Positions 13,938-22,702 of a stretch of 36,721 bases of DNA are shown one piece after another. The DNA comes from CAYLLT01 sp964591605. GTDB taxonomy: Bacteria > Planctomycetota > Phycisphaerae > UBA1845 > PWPN01. The notes beneath the pieces are model-generated. The model saw nothing but the letters and a program-made list of their open reading frames with translations. It made no database searches and was not told the origin of the DNA. The first letter of the stretch is position 1. Every line of letters begins with the position of its first letter. Position numbers and translations under genes: made by a program. Location of the stretch: the NCBI GenBank assembly GCA_964591605.1, contig CAZQEN010000028.1, forward strand, positions 1 to 36,721, given 5' to 3'.

Positions 13938-15707
13938 TCACACCTCTCCTCGCTGCGCGACGGCCTCGGTCACGATCGGGTCGATCGACGAGAGCGGAGC
14001 CTCGTGGCCGACCCAGGGCTGGCCGCCGAAATAGAGCTGGAAGATCTTCTCTGCGGTGCGCGTGGCCAGCGCCTGCGTGGTGAGCGTGGGGTTCGGCCCG
14101 CCCAGAGCGTTGGCCAGGGCCGAATTGTCGGCCACGAACAGGCGTTTGACCCAGCGGGCCTCGCCGTTGGCGTCGAGCACCGAATCGGCTTCGCTCAGCC
14201 CCATGCGCATCGTGCTGTGGATGTGGAACAGCCAGGGCGGCGGAGCGGTTCGATAGACAGCAGTCGCGCCGGCGGCGCGGAGCAACTGCGCCGCCTGGGC
14301 GGCGAGGAATTCGCGGTTCTGGAACGTGCGGGCGGTGCGGCCGCGGCCGTGCAATTCCAGGCGCGCCACCGGGCCGTGTTCATCCGGCGGCAGCGCGGGC
14401 GAGAGCGTCACGCGGTTCTGGGCCTCCACGTCGTCGTCGGTGAAGATCGCCAGGCTGAGCACGCGGTCCACGTCGGACATGACGGCCTTGAGCGCCGGCC
14501 CCACAAGCCGTCCCACCGCGTCGGCCCCCTGGGCCCCGACAGGCGAGCCGTTGTTGTACGCCCCGGCGATCCCGGCATCGCTGAACGTCAGGCCTGACGC
14601 GCCGAACGCCGGCGTGAACACGAAGGGCATCAGGAAGCCGCGGCCGGGATAGTCAGCCCGGGCATTCGCGCCGGCTCCCTTGCTCGACCCGGTGTAAAAC
14701 GGCATCACGCCCGTCACGGCATCGATGTAGTGATCGGTGAGCCCACGGCCGACCCAGTCGTTCGGGTTGGGCAGGCCGCTGTTGAGCCAGAGGCGCGGCG
14801 TCTCGATCGCTCCGGCGGCCATGACAATGACGTGCGCTTCTTCCGTGACCAGTTCGCCCGTCGCACCCACCCGCCAGGTGACGGCGCGGGCGGCGCCATC
14901 GCCGTCGGTCTGAACGTGCACCGCGAACGCATCCGAAATCAGCGTGACCGCCTGGCCGCCGGGCGACCACAAGTCGGCGGTGAGCGCCATCGGCACGTAG
15001 CTGTTGTCGGTCGAGCGCTTGGCCCGCAGGTTCCGCGGCGATCGGCGGGGCATGAAGCAACCCTGCAGGCAGTGTCCGCAGAAGGTGCAGCCCTGGGCCT
15101 GCGGAAACTGGAGCTTTCGCGGATCGGCCGTCCTGCCGGCGACGCCGCGCGGCTGGAGAATCGCGTTCTCCTGCGGCCGGAAGGATGCGCCGATAATGTC
15201 CTTGGTCTTCTGGACGGGCAGGCCCAGTTGCTCCGCGCCGCGGAAGAATACCTCTTCCTTGGTCCCCATCGGTGCTGTCTCGACCGGCAGCGTGTGCTCG
15301 ACCCACCGATAGAAGGGAATCAGTTCCTGATAACTGAAGGGGAAGAGGTGATTGATATCATAGGCAGCCGCGTCCGCGCCGGCGTAGCCCAGGAACGCAC
15401 CGGGCATGGCCCGCGGCGAGTTGGCGAAGTAGTGCTGCGTCGTCCCTCCGACGCCCGAGGACTGGGCGACGGCCGACGGCTGCGGCAGGTCGCGTCCCCA
15501 GGCCGGGCGTGAGCGGTCGGCCGGCCCGAACCGCAGCGAACCCGTCAGCGGATTGTTCGCATCGTTTTCAAACCGCGTCCACTCGTTTTCCGGATCTGCG
15601 TGGCGCGGGCCCGCCTCAAGCAGCAGCACGTCGAGCCCGCGGGCCGCCAGCTCCTTGGCCACGATCGGCCCGCCCCCGCCCGCTCCAATGACGATCACAT
15701 CTCGCAT
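13938..15707 (-). CDS. GMC-family FAD oxidoreductase with four-cysteine cluster (gluconate/glucose dehydrogenase large-subunit type)
   Basis: This 589-residue flavoprotein begins with the FAD dinucleotide fold MRDVIVIGAGGGGPIVAKEL, and Glu31 binds ribose. GVGGTTQHYFANSPRA is the GMC flavin-attachment region. The C-terminal active site holds HIHSTMRMG (495-503) and Asn539 in GGPNPTLTTQALAT. Residues 207-217 read CTFCGHCLQGC, a Cx2Cx2Cx3C motif placed where the catalytic subunit of FAD glucose dehydrogenase carries three cysteines for a 3Fe-4S cluster. It has no signal peptide. The gene upstream encodes a Tat-exported small subunit, so export as a hitch-hiker complex is likely. No cytochrome subunit is encoded here. 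The substrate is probably an alcohol or sugar; the exact one is unknown. The start has AGGAA six bases upstream. Confidence 0.88.
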   Translation of the reverse strand: MRDVIVIGAGGGGPIVAKELAARGLDVLLLEAGPRHADPENEWTRFENDANNPLTGSLRFGPADRSRPAWGRDLPQPSAVAQSSGVGGTTQHYFANSPRAMPGAFLGYAGADAAAYDINHLFPFSYQELIPFYRWVEHTLPVETAPMGTKEEVFFRGAEQLGLPVQKTKDIIGASFRPQENAILQPRGVAGRTADPRKLQFPQAQGCTFCGHCLQGCFMPRRSPRNLRAKRSTDNSYVPMALTADLWSPGGQAVTLISDAFAVHVQTDGDGAARAVTWRVGATGELVTEEAHVIVMAAGAIETPRLWLNSGLPNPNDWVGRGLTDHYIDAVTGVMPFYTGSSKGAGANARADYPGRGFLMPFVFTPAFGASGLTFSDAGIAGAYNNGSPVGAQGADAVGRLVGPALKAVMSDVDRVLSLAIFTDDDVEAQNRVTLSPALPPDEHGPVARLELHGRGRTARTFQNREFLAAQAAQLLRAAGATAVYRTAPPPWLFHIHSTMRMGLSEADSVLDANGEARWVKRLFVADNSALANALGGPNPTLTTQALATRTAEKIFQLYFGGQPWVGHEAPLSSIDPIVTEAVAQRGEV

Positions 15708-15721
15708 GAGTCGTTCCTTTC

Positions 15722-15843
15722 ATTGCGGATTTCGGATTGCGAATTGCGGATTGAAGGAACTGCGGAAGTGCGTTACGATCATTCGGCCGAAGGCCGATCG
15801 ACGCGCGATCATGCGCCTTCTCTTTCATTCCGCAATCCGCAAT
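15722..15843. repeat. ATTGCGGATT-type inverted repeat
   Basis: ATTGCGGATTTCGGATTGCG and a second ATTGCGGATT lie at 15722-15752. ATTCCGCAATCCGCAAT at 15827-15843 is the inverse. The element fills the whole gap between the small-subunit gene and the GMC gene of the same operon. A related half-copy occurs at 21919-21951. Confidence 0.8.
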
Positions 15844-15847
15844 GCTG

Positions 15848-16561
15848 TCAGCTCACTTTCCGGCGGTTCTGGTAATAGCCCTTGAATTCATCATGCCCGT
15901 CAGACACGCCGGCGTAGTTGGACATGGTCCAGCCCAGCGGCCGGCCGGTCAGGGCGCCGGTGCCGGGATCGAACACGCCGGCCTCGCTGTAGGCGAGGAA
16001 GCCGACGAACTGCAGCAGCCCCGTCGCCAGCGGGGCCAGCGCCGGGTCGATCTGTCCGCTCTCCATCACGGCGAACACGATGACCTTCTCCTGGAACGAG
16101 AGGTTGGCGAACGTCGACTCGAACGGGCCGCTCACCGACGGGTTGATCGCCTGCGCCACCGCGTTCAGGATTCCAGCCACCTGCGCCGAGAACTGGGGCA
16201 GAAACGGCACCAGCAGATCGAGGTCGGCGATCAGAATATCGGCGGTGCCGGCATCGACCGCGCCGGCATCCGGCGCGCTCACGCCCTGGTGCACGGAATA
16301 GGCGTCGTTGCCCGGCACCACGAACGCTTCCAGGCCATGCAGCGTGTCGCGCAGCGGGTCGCTCTGCGCGCCCAAAACCGCGGTCTGCGGCGCGCAGCCC
16401 GTCAGCCAGGCCGGCAGGTTCGCCAGGCCGGCCGCCGCGGCCAACAAACCGCTCCTGCGGAAAAACTCGCGCCGCGAGAGCGCCCTCGCCTCGGCATCCG
16501 GCCGCATGGGCCCGGCAGACGACGGGGCCCGCACTTCGAGGATTGAATCGACGCGTGTCAT
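15848..16561 (-). CDS. Tat-exported gluconate 2-dehydrogenase subunit 3-like protein
   Basis: The start is ATG 16561, with GGAGG seven bases upstream, giving 237 residues; longer frames add 67 residues unlike protein. Residues 25-57 are a twin-arginine signal (ALSRREFFRRSGLLAAAAGL, then LPAWLTGCAP), possibly with a lipidated Cys. The mature part fits the PF13618 small-subunit pattern: LRDTLHGLEAFVVPGNDAYS near the start, FANLSFQEKVIVFAVMES in the middle, and a C-terminal region with GRPLGWTMSNYAGVSDGHDE. In known complexes this subunit is the Tat chaperone and partner of a GMC flavoprotein, and that gene directly follows. The pair likely forms a periplasmic alcohol or sugar dehydrogenase. The call rests on signal plus context more than on any catalytic motif. 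Confidence 0.8.
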   Translation of the reverse strand: MTRVDSILEVRAPSSAGPMRPDAEARALSRREFFRRSGLLAAAAGLANLPAWLTGCAPQTAVLGAQSDPLRDTLHGLEAFVVPGNDAYSVHQGVSAPDAGAVDAGTADILIADLDLLVPFLPQFSAQVAGILNAVAQAINPSVSGPFESTFANLSFQEKVIVFAVMESGQIDPALAPLATGLLQFVGFLAYSEAGVFDPGTGALTGRPLGWTMSNYAGVSDGHDEFKGYYQNRRKVS

Positions 16562-16758
16562 GATGGACCTCCGATGAGTGGGCCGATGCAGTCCAGCCTC
16601 CGACTCGGGCGATATCCATTGAATAAGCGAATCCGATGAGACTCCCGCCCTGCCAGAGGGGTTCGACCGCACGATTGGGGATCGCTGAACAGTCAATGCA
16701 CGGCAGGCGGCCCGGGACGTTCCGATTGTCCGGAGGTGCCAGCCGTCAGCGACGGCCC
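16562..16758. other. Intergenic region upstream of the dehydrogenase operon
   Basis: The promoter of the minus-strand dehydrogenase operon should lie here, downstream of the possible small pseudogene. I see no good -35/-10 pair, no repeat and no coding frame. Confidence 0.4.
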
Positions 16759-16999
16759 TCAATCCAGTAGCTGCATGTTGGGGGTCGGGAAGACAGGTTT
16801 TTCGGAAGGAGTTGCGAATTTTGACCCGCGCGGATCACCGGCAGGAATCGACAGGCTGGCGATCGGCTTGTCCGGTGCGGTCCAGGGACCTGTAATCGGC
16901 GACTCGGGGCACTCACGAACCAGTCGCTCCTGCTGAGCCCGCGACGCGGCCAATCAGCGAACCGGGAGAAAGCTTCTCTTGAGTAACGGTTTCGCTCAT
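16759..16999 (-). pseudogene. Possible small gene broken by a frameshift, coupled to the kinase gene
   Basis: An ATG at 16999 overlaps the kinase stop codon as ATGA, the usual sign of translational coupling. It opens MSETVTQEKLSPGSLIGRVA and stops after 28 codons (16913). In the neighbouring frame, from about 16953 to 16759, there is a fluent 64-residue stretch ending GSKFATPSEKPVFPTPNMQL. Joined by a single-base shift near 16950, the two halves would give a protein of about 82 residues. I cannot tell a true frameshift mutation, a sequencing error or programmed slippage from chance. No family is recognised. Confidence 0.35.
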
Positions 17000-19900
17000 C
17001 GCTGCTTCACCTGCGGCGACGTCCCGCCGTCGTCATCACCCTCAAGCGAGCCAGAGGTGGAGCCTTGTTGCGTGTTCGCGTTGAGCACCGCCAGGCGATA
17101 GGCCGCCCAGTGTGAGGCGTGATGCGCGTCGGGCAGGCGGCCCAGCTCGACGCACTTGCGGTAGGCGGCCACCGCCTCCTCGCGACGCCCTTCAATCTCC
17201 ATCCGCTGGCCTATGTAGAACCACGGAAAGCACGCAAACCGCTCACGGAATCTGGTGTGCTCACGCCAGCGGCTCGCGAACTGCTCCGCAGTGGTCAGAT
17301 CGAGGAAATAGGCCGCGACCCACTGGTCCGGGTCGGCCTGCAATGGCGGCGCCGGCGACCACTCCTCCAACCCACCCAGCGCCGCCCGGAACGCGAGGTC
17401 GGCCTCTTCCTTGTCGCCCGCGCCCATCAGCGCCCAGCCCAGCGACTTGTAGAAACAGCGGGGCACACTGGCGCTGGCAGTTCCTTCCCGGTCGATGGCC
17501 TCTGAAATGACCTCGACGGCGGGTTTCATTTCGCCGCCGAGGATCAGGTGCTCGGCATAGATCAACTGTTGCAGCGGCGGGAGGGAGCCGCTGCCCAGGT
17601 CTGCGGCCCGGGCGGCGTCGACGGCGCGGCTAACGCCCTCGGGCGATTCCTTGGACCAGACTAGAATGTTGGCAGACGGCATCCCCGCAGAGGCGGCAGC
17701 CGTCATCGAGGGGCTGGATCCGGCGGAAGCGACGGAAGGGCGCGAGGGCAGCCCGGCGGCGATCGCCGCCCCGGCGTCCGGGGATCGCCGCTCGGGCTGA
17801 TAGCCGATGGCCGCTTCGATCTGGGCCTGCATGGCGGGGTTGTTCAGGCAATCTGGCCCGTAGAGCTCGCGGGCCGCGTACAAGGCTTCCCAGCGCCAGG
17901 GGTGGCCGGGAATCAGTTTCGTGCCCAGGATGCGCCGGGCCTGGGTAATCAGCGACTCGGCCTCCGCACACGCGCCCGAATCCCGGCGCTGCAGCAGCAG
18001 AGAGCCCAGTTTGATCATGACCCTGGCCGTCCAGGCGTGCTCATCCCCAAGCTGCCGGCGGTACCGGGCGAGCGTGGCCCGCGCGAACCGTTCAGCCTCT
18101 TCCAGCCGCCCGAGACTCCTCAAGGCATCGAAACGATGGCAGGCCCCGTCGATACCCTCGTCTGCTTCTTCGCGAGAGGCAGCGTCCCAGAACTGCACAC
18201 CCTGGACATTGCCCGCCACCAAAGCGCTTCCGTCGCGCGAAAACGCCAAACCTTCCGTGAACAGGACCGGTCCGGGTGTCGGAAAACTGAGCAGCAACTC
18301 GCCGGTGCGAAAGCTCCAGAGCCGCACGCCGCCGTCCCAGCTCTGGGTGGCCACGGTCTTGCCGTCCGGTGCAAACGTCACATTCCAGACTTCCTCTGGG
18401 TGGGCAACTACGCCATAGATCTTCCTGTCGGTGCGGGCGTCATACAGCTCGAGTCGTCCGCCACGGCCCACGGCCAGGTATCGGCCATCAGCACTGTAGG
18501 CCAGCGCGTTGCCCCCCCGGCCCGGCAGCCGGCGAGCCTGTCCGCTGCGCAGGTCCCAGATCTGCACACTGGTGGAACCCTCCCACGTGGCCGTGGCCAG
18601 ACTCAGACCGTCCGGCGAGAAGGCAAAGCAGCGCACCCGATGGCCCTGAGGCTTGAGCACCCGGTTCACCTGCCCGACCTCGAGGTCATGGAATACAACC
18701 TGATCGTCCCCTCCCGCGGCCACCACCACACGCCCGTCGGGGGAGAAGTCAACACGCCAGAGGTCCGGGCCGGTCGTGAACTCGCTCCGCCGATCGCCCG
18801 TGGCGGCGTCCCACACGCCCAGCAGGTGCTTTTGATCGTCCGCAGCTGCAATCCAACGCCCATCCGGGGAGACCGCCATCAGGTGGCATTGCTGCTTGAA
18901 AACAGGTCTGACCGTCCCGGTGCTGCGATCCATGATGTGGACCGAATCCCGGGTGGCGGCCGCCACTCGCCCGTCAGGGAAGAGAGCGATCGCCCCCACG
19001 GTCGGCGGCACGATTCGGCTGCCGGCCAGAGGATTGGATACATCCCAGAGCCGGACCGTGTTGTCCTTGCCGCTGGTGGCCAGCGCGCCGCCGTCCGGCG
19101 CAAACGCCACCGAATAGACAAAGTGTCGATGACCGCGCAGGATGCGAAGCATCCCTGGCGCGGACCACCGGCGAAGCTGATCGTTGTAACGCGGTTGCGA
19201 CCAGAGGCGGACAGTACGGTCGTAGCTCGCCGTGACCAGCCTCGCGTTCACCGGCGAAAAGGCCACCGAGGTAACCCCGGCCCGATGGCCGCGCAGCGGC
19301 GGCAGCGGTTCCATCGACGGAAAACTCCAGAGCGCCACTTCGCCGGGCTCGCGCCAGTTGCCCCAGGCGGCGGCCAGGATCGAACCCTCGCGATTGAAGG
19401 CCACGCAGGAGACGAAGCCTCCGACATTCAATTGCGATTTTAGTTTGCGGCTGGCTGTCTCCCAAACGAACACCTTCGCATCGGTTGATACGCTCCCGAA
19501 ATGGGAGCCGCCGGCCACAAAGGCCCCGTCCGGGCTGAACGTTAGCGAAAGAATGCTTTCGGTTTCTCCTTCCAGGGCCCCGACTTCCTGGCCCGAATCG
19601 ACACTCCAGAGCCGAATCCGGCCGGGTTTCCTTCCGGCCTGAACGGCCACATCCCGGTCCCACGGACTGTTGTCGCCAACAATCAGGGCCGCCGTGCCCA
19701 CGGCCAGCAGTTTGCCATCCGGACTGAAAGCCACGGCCGTGGCCGGCTCGTCCAGTTCGGGGAAAACCACCGCTGGCCGTCGCCGGGCCACGTCCCACAG
19801 CTTGATTTCTCCGCGGACGCCCGGCTTTTCGGCGCGGTTGCCGCCGACCACCGCCAGCAGCCGGCCGTCCGGCGAGAACGCGACGGCCCGGATTGGGCTT

Positions 19901-21801
19901 CGGCCGGCCGGCAGTCGGCCGGCCGGTTCGCCAGTGGCTGCATCCCAGAGTTTCACCTCCGTCCCGTGCGGGGTGACCAGCAGCTTGCCGTCGGGCGAAT
20001 ACACCGCCGCGCGCACGTCTTCCGTGAACTCACGCAGGGCCAGGCGGTCTTCGTGGCAAAGCCGCCAAAGATGGAACCACTCGAAACCGCGCAGGTCCTC
20101 CTGATCCGGATCGGGCCGCAGGCTGTTGAGCAGTTCCAGTGACCGCTCGATGTCCCCACCCTCGATCGCCTGCTGGATCAGGTTGATGCGGGCGGCATAA
20201 AGCGCCTCGCGGGCGGTGGCTTCGCTCGAGACGGCCTTGCCCAGATTGATGGCTGCCACCTCGGCATTTCGGGCGGCCTCTTCCGCTTTGGTCCGGGCCT
20301 CCAAGAGCGCCCGTCCCTCGCGCTGCAGGGCCTCCTGCTTGCGATCCCGCTCGCGGGCGATCAGCACGTTGCTCACCGACAACCCGATCACCGCCATCAC
20401 CAGCAGCACCGCCGCCGCCGCCACCACCGGCCGGTGCCGCCGCGCCCATTTCGAGACCCGGTCCAGCACCGTCGGCGGCCGGGCCAGGATCGGCTTGTCT
20501 TCCAGGAACCGACGCAGGTCGTCCGCCAGATCCTGCGCGCTGGCGTACCGCTCGTCGGGACGTTTGGCCATCGCCTTCCCAAGGATCGTCTCCAGCTCAC
20601 GCGGCAGGCCCGGGCACAGTTTGCGCGGCGAAAGCGGGTCCTCAAACGCAATCTGACGCAGCAGTTCCTGACGCTCCGAACCCTTGAACACCGGCTCGAG
20701 CGTCAGCAGCTCATACAGCGTCACCCCCAGCGAATAGATGTCCGTGCGGTGATCGATCGGGATACGCTTGGCCAGGGCCTGCTCGGGGCTCATGTACCGG
20801 ATCGTCCCCACCAGGTCCCCGGGCATCGTCAGGTTCGAGTCCGTCTGCACCAGGGCCAGGCCGAAATCGGTGATCCACAGGTTCCCGTGCACATCCAGCA
20901 GCAGGTTCGAGGGTTTGATGTCCCGGTGAATGATGCCCTGGTCGTGGGCATGCTGCAGCGCCCCGGCCGCATGGATCGCGATCTGCGCCACCGACCGGAA
21001 GAACGACCGGCCCCGCTGAGAAGTCTGCCCAGAGACACCCAGATGTCCCGCCGAGGCCCACTCCATGCCCAGAGGAGCAGGCATGCTCCGCGCTTGTGGT
21101 GCAGGCGTCTCGCCTGCACGTGCAGCCGGGACGGCTGCACCACAACTGGCAGGCGTGCTCCGCGTGCCGTCGAGCCCGGACGACCCTCGGCGTGCGCTTG
21201 TGGATTGCAGCGCCGCCTCCTCTCCATCCTCCAGACCGCACAGCCGCCGCAGCTCCGCAATCACGGTCGAGAGGGGATGACCCTCGATGTATTGCATCGC
21301 GTAGTAGTGAACACCCCGCTCGCATCCGACCGCGAACACCGGAACGATGTGCGTGTGATGCAGGTGCGCCGCTGCCTGCGCCTCGGTCCGGAACCGCTGC
21401 AACTGCCGTTGATCCAGAACTGCTGCGAACGGCAGCACCTTGAGCGCCACGCGGCGACGCAGCGAGAGCTGCTCAGCCTCGTACACGACGCCCATGCCGC
21501 CGCGCCCGATCTCGCGCACGATCCGATAGTCGCCCAGGCACCCATCCGTCGCAGAGCCCGGCACGCCCGGCAACGCCTCGCCCGCCAGCGTGCCACGCCC
21601 CCCACCCGGCCCGTTCGCCGTGCTCGTCTGGATCAACTGCAGCGCCGGGAACACCTGCCGGATCTCGGAGGCAATCTGCGGATACCGCCGCGCGTACTCC
21701 TCAATGTCGGGACATTCACCCCGATTCAAGCGCTGCGTGAACTCGTCCGCCGCCTCGCCGAGGAGGGCCTCGCAGGACAAAGTTTCAGCGGCATCGTTCA
21801 T
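16996..21801 (-). CDS. Giant transmembrane Ser/Thr protein kinase with WD40 and TPR-like regions
   Basis: The start is set at ATG 21801, matching the usual planctomycete beginning (MNDAAETL, then FTQRLNRGECPDIEEYARRY), for 1601 residues. The kinase domain spans about 92-435: glycine loop GRGGMGVVYE (99-108), Lys121 in VALK, IHRDIKPSN (291-299) with catalytic Asp294, DFG (312-314) and YMSPEQ (336-341). All catalytic residues are present. A TM helix (about 458-481) and a coiled coil lead to about 12 WD40 repeats (about 615-1250, with repeated SPDGK...RLWD patterns). A TPR-like region runs to the end. The kinase faces the cytoplasm and the WD40 part probably the periplasm. Residues about 200-262 are an unusual low-complexity insert between kinase helices. 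The ECF sigma gene lies directly upstream, so the two probably form one signalling unit. Confidence 0.92.
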   Translation of the reverse strand: MNDAAETLSCEALLGEAADEFTQRLNRGECPDIEEYARRYPQIASEIRQVFPALQLIQTSTANGPGGGRGTLAGEALPGVPGSATDGCLGDYRIVREIGRGGMGVVYEAEQLSLRRRVALKVLPFAAVLDQRQLQRFRTEAQAAAHLHHTHIVPVFAVGCERGVHYYAMQYIEGHPLSTVIAELRRLCGLEDGEEAALQSTSARRGSSGLDGTRSTPASCGAAVPAARAGETPAPQARSMPAPLGMEWASAGHLGVSGQTSQRGRSFFRSVAQIAIHAAGALQHAHDQGIIHRDIKPSNLLLDVHGNLWITDFGLALVQTDSNLTMPGDLVGTIRYMSPEQALAKRIPIDHRTDIYSLGVTLYELLTLEPVFKGSERQELLRQIAFEDPLSPRKLCPGLPRELETILGKAMAKRPDERYASAQDLADDLRRFLEDKPILARPPTVLDRVSKWARRHRPVVAAAAVLLVMAVIGLSVSNVLIARERDRKQEALQREGRALLEARTKAEEAARNAEVAAINLGKAVSSEATAREALYAARINLIQQAIEGGDIERSLELLNSLRPDPDQEDLRGFEWFHLWRLCHEDRLALREFTEDVRAAVYSPDGKLLVTPHGTEVKLWDAATGEPAGRLPAGRSPIRAVAFSPDGRLLAVVGGNRAEKPGVRGEIKLWDVARRRPAVVFPELDEPATAVAFSPDGKLLAVGTAALIVGDNSPWDRDVAVQAGRKPGRIRLWSVDSGQEVGALEGETESILSLTFSPDGAFVAGGSHFGSVSTDAKVFVWETASRKLKSQLNVGGFVSCVAFNREGSILAAAWGNWREPGEVALWSFPSMEPLPPLRGHRAGVTSVAFSPVNARLVTASYDRTVRLWSQPRYNDQLRRWSAPGMLRILRGHRHFVYSVAFAPDGGALATSGKDNTVRLWDVSNPLAGSRIVPPTVGAIALFPDGRVAAATRDSVHIMDRSTGTVRPVFKQQCHLMAVSPDGRWIAAADDQKHLLGVWDAATGDRRSEFTTGPDLWRVDFSPDGRVVVAAGGDDQVVFHDLEVGQVNRVLKPQGHRVRCFAFSPDGLSLATATWEGSTSVQIWDLRSGQARRLPGRGGNALAYSADGRYLAVGRGGRLELYDARTDRKIYGVVAHPEEVWNVTFAPDGKTVATQSWDGGVRLWSFRTGELLLSFPTPGPVLFTEGLAFSRDGSALVAGNVQGVQFWDAASREEADEGIDGACHRFDALRSLGRLEEAERFARATLARYRRQLGDEHAWTARVMIKLGSLLLQRRDSGACAEAESLITQARRILGTKLIPGHPWRWEALYAARELYGPDCLNNPAMQAQIEAAIGYQPERRSPDAGAAIAAGLPSRPSVASAGSSPSMTAAASAGMPSANILVWSKESPEGVSRAVDAARAADLGSGSLPPLQQLIYAEHLILGGEMKPAVEVISEAIDREGTASASVPRCFYKSLGWALMGAGDKEEADLAFRAALGGLEEWSPAPPLQADPDQWVAAYFLDLTTAEQFASRWREHTRFRERFACFPWFYIGQRMEIEGRREEAVAAYRKCVELGRLPDAHHASHWAAYRLAVLNANTQQGSTSGSLEGDDDGGTSPQVKQR
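21094..21145. repeat. Dispersed palindromic repeat inside the kinase coding region
   Basis: TTGTGGTGCA (21094-21103) and TGCACCACAA (21136-21145) are perfect outer arms. Nested inside are GTGCAGGCGTCTCGCCTGCAC and GTGCAGCCGGGACGGCTGCAC, two adjoining hairpins. A further GGAGCAGGCATGCTCC palindrome lies at about 21074-21089. The kinase frame reads through as CGAAVPAARAGETPAPQAR. The architecture is that of the intergenic repeats in this window, but here it sits in frame within a gene. Confidence 0.8.
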
Positions 21802-21918
21802 GACTGTATCCACGGTCGACTGCGGACGACGATGTGCGTGGAGCGTGGTCCATCGCCATCGACTGGCCACGGCAATGGACGCCGCAGGCACGGCAACAAG
21901 TTGCCATGCTCCTATGTT

Positions 21919-21951
21919 TCATTCCGCAATCGGCACTCCGCCATCCGCAAT
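21919..21951. repeat. Half-copy of the ATTCCGCAATCCGCAAT repeat
   Basis: The words ATTCCGCAAT, ACTCCGCCATCCGCAAT and CGGCA lie just before the sigma-factor stop codon, in the 151-base gap between sigma and kinase genes. They match the right arm of the inverted repeat at 15722-15843. No partner arm is seen here. Confidence 0.6.
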
Positions 21952-21952
21952 G

Positions 21953-22585
21953 CTATACCTGCGACCCCGTTACTCCGGCCCGCACCAGCAGTGCCCGGAG
22001 TCGCAGGAGTGTCCGGCCGTAACGCTTGCTCGCCGCTGCCGGCTCGATCCCCAGCACCTGCGCAGCCTCGGTGTTCGAGAGCCCCTCGATCGTCCGCATC
22101 AGCAGGATCTCGCGATCCGCTTCGGGCAGCCGCGCTATCGCCTCCTGTACGTGCCGTGCGGACTCCTGACGCACCACGTGCCGGCTGGGACTCTGGCCGC
22201 TGGCGGCCAGCCGATCCGCCAGGTCCACGGACGTCTGATCGGGTACGAATACGTCGCGATCGATGGCCCGCCGACCCGCGACCACGTGACGGCGACGGGC
22301 CATGAGCAGACGATCCTGTGCGATACGCCGCAGCCACAGGTGAAACGGCATCGGCGGCTCGCGCAGGTACTGCTCGATCCGCCGCGCCGCTTCCATCTCC
22401 GCCTCCTGCACGACGTCCGACACGTCCAGTCGCTGACGCAGCCGCGGATCCATCCGCAGTTCGACCAGCCGCCGCAGGTACACGCGGTGCCCGCTGAACA
22501 GCTCCTCCATCGCCACGGCATCGCCGCCGCGGGCACGCTGCAGCAGAATCTCCACCTCCCTTGCCTCGGGTACCGGTGCGCTCAC
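21953..22585 (-). CDS. ECF-type RNA polymerase sigma factor linked to the kinase
   Basis: This 210-residue protein starts at GTG 22585, with GGAGAA eight bases upstream. Region 2 spans about 10-90: ILLQRARGGDAVAMEELFSG, then LDVSDVVQEAEMEAARRIEQ (the DvvQe core-binding motif) and FHLWLRRIAQDRLLMARRRH. Region 4 spans about 145-205: IARLPEADREILLMRTIEGL, then SNTEAAQVLGIEPAAASKRY, the -35-recognition helix-turn-helix. The spacing and the EVxxLLxRAR N-terminus match ECF factors that planctomycetes keep next to Ser/Thr kinase genes. It directs RNA polymerase to a regulon not visible here. Because the kinase gene is just downstream, phosphorylation by the kinase, rather than an anti-sigma factor, may control it; that is inference. 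No anti-sigma gene is seen. Confidence 0.9.
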   Translation of the reverse strand: MSAPVPEAREVEILLQRARGGDAVAMEELFSGHRVYLRRLVELRMDPRLRQRLDVSDVVQEAEMEAARRIEQYLREPPMPFHLWLRRIAQDRLLMARRRHVVAGRRAIDRDVFVPDQTSVDLADRLAASGQSPSRHVVRQESARHVQEAIARLPEADREILLMRTIEGLSNTEAAQVLGIEPAAASKRYGRTLLRLRALLVRAGVTGSQV

Positions 22586-22702
22586 AGACTGTTCTCCGGC
22601 CGGAGTTGCAGTTCCATTCTAACGACTGCAGGAAATCAAAGGGAAGGACAGAAAAAACGTCAGTTTTGAGGGTGTGCCCAGTTTTCCGGGAGCCCTTTGA
22701 AT

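Noticed and set aside
17902..19443. 513-codon open frame on the plus strand
   Set aside because: Antisense to the WD40 part of the kinase protein; no domain, and Arg/Gly/Pro-rich composition.
20434..22305. 623-codon open frame on the plus strand
   Set aside because: Antisense across the kinase and sigma genes, spanning a gap between two well-supported genes; no family features.
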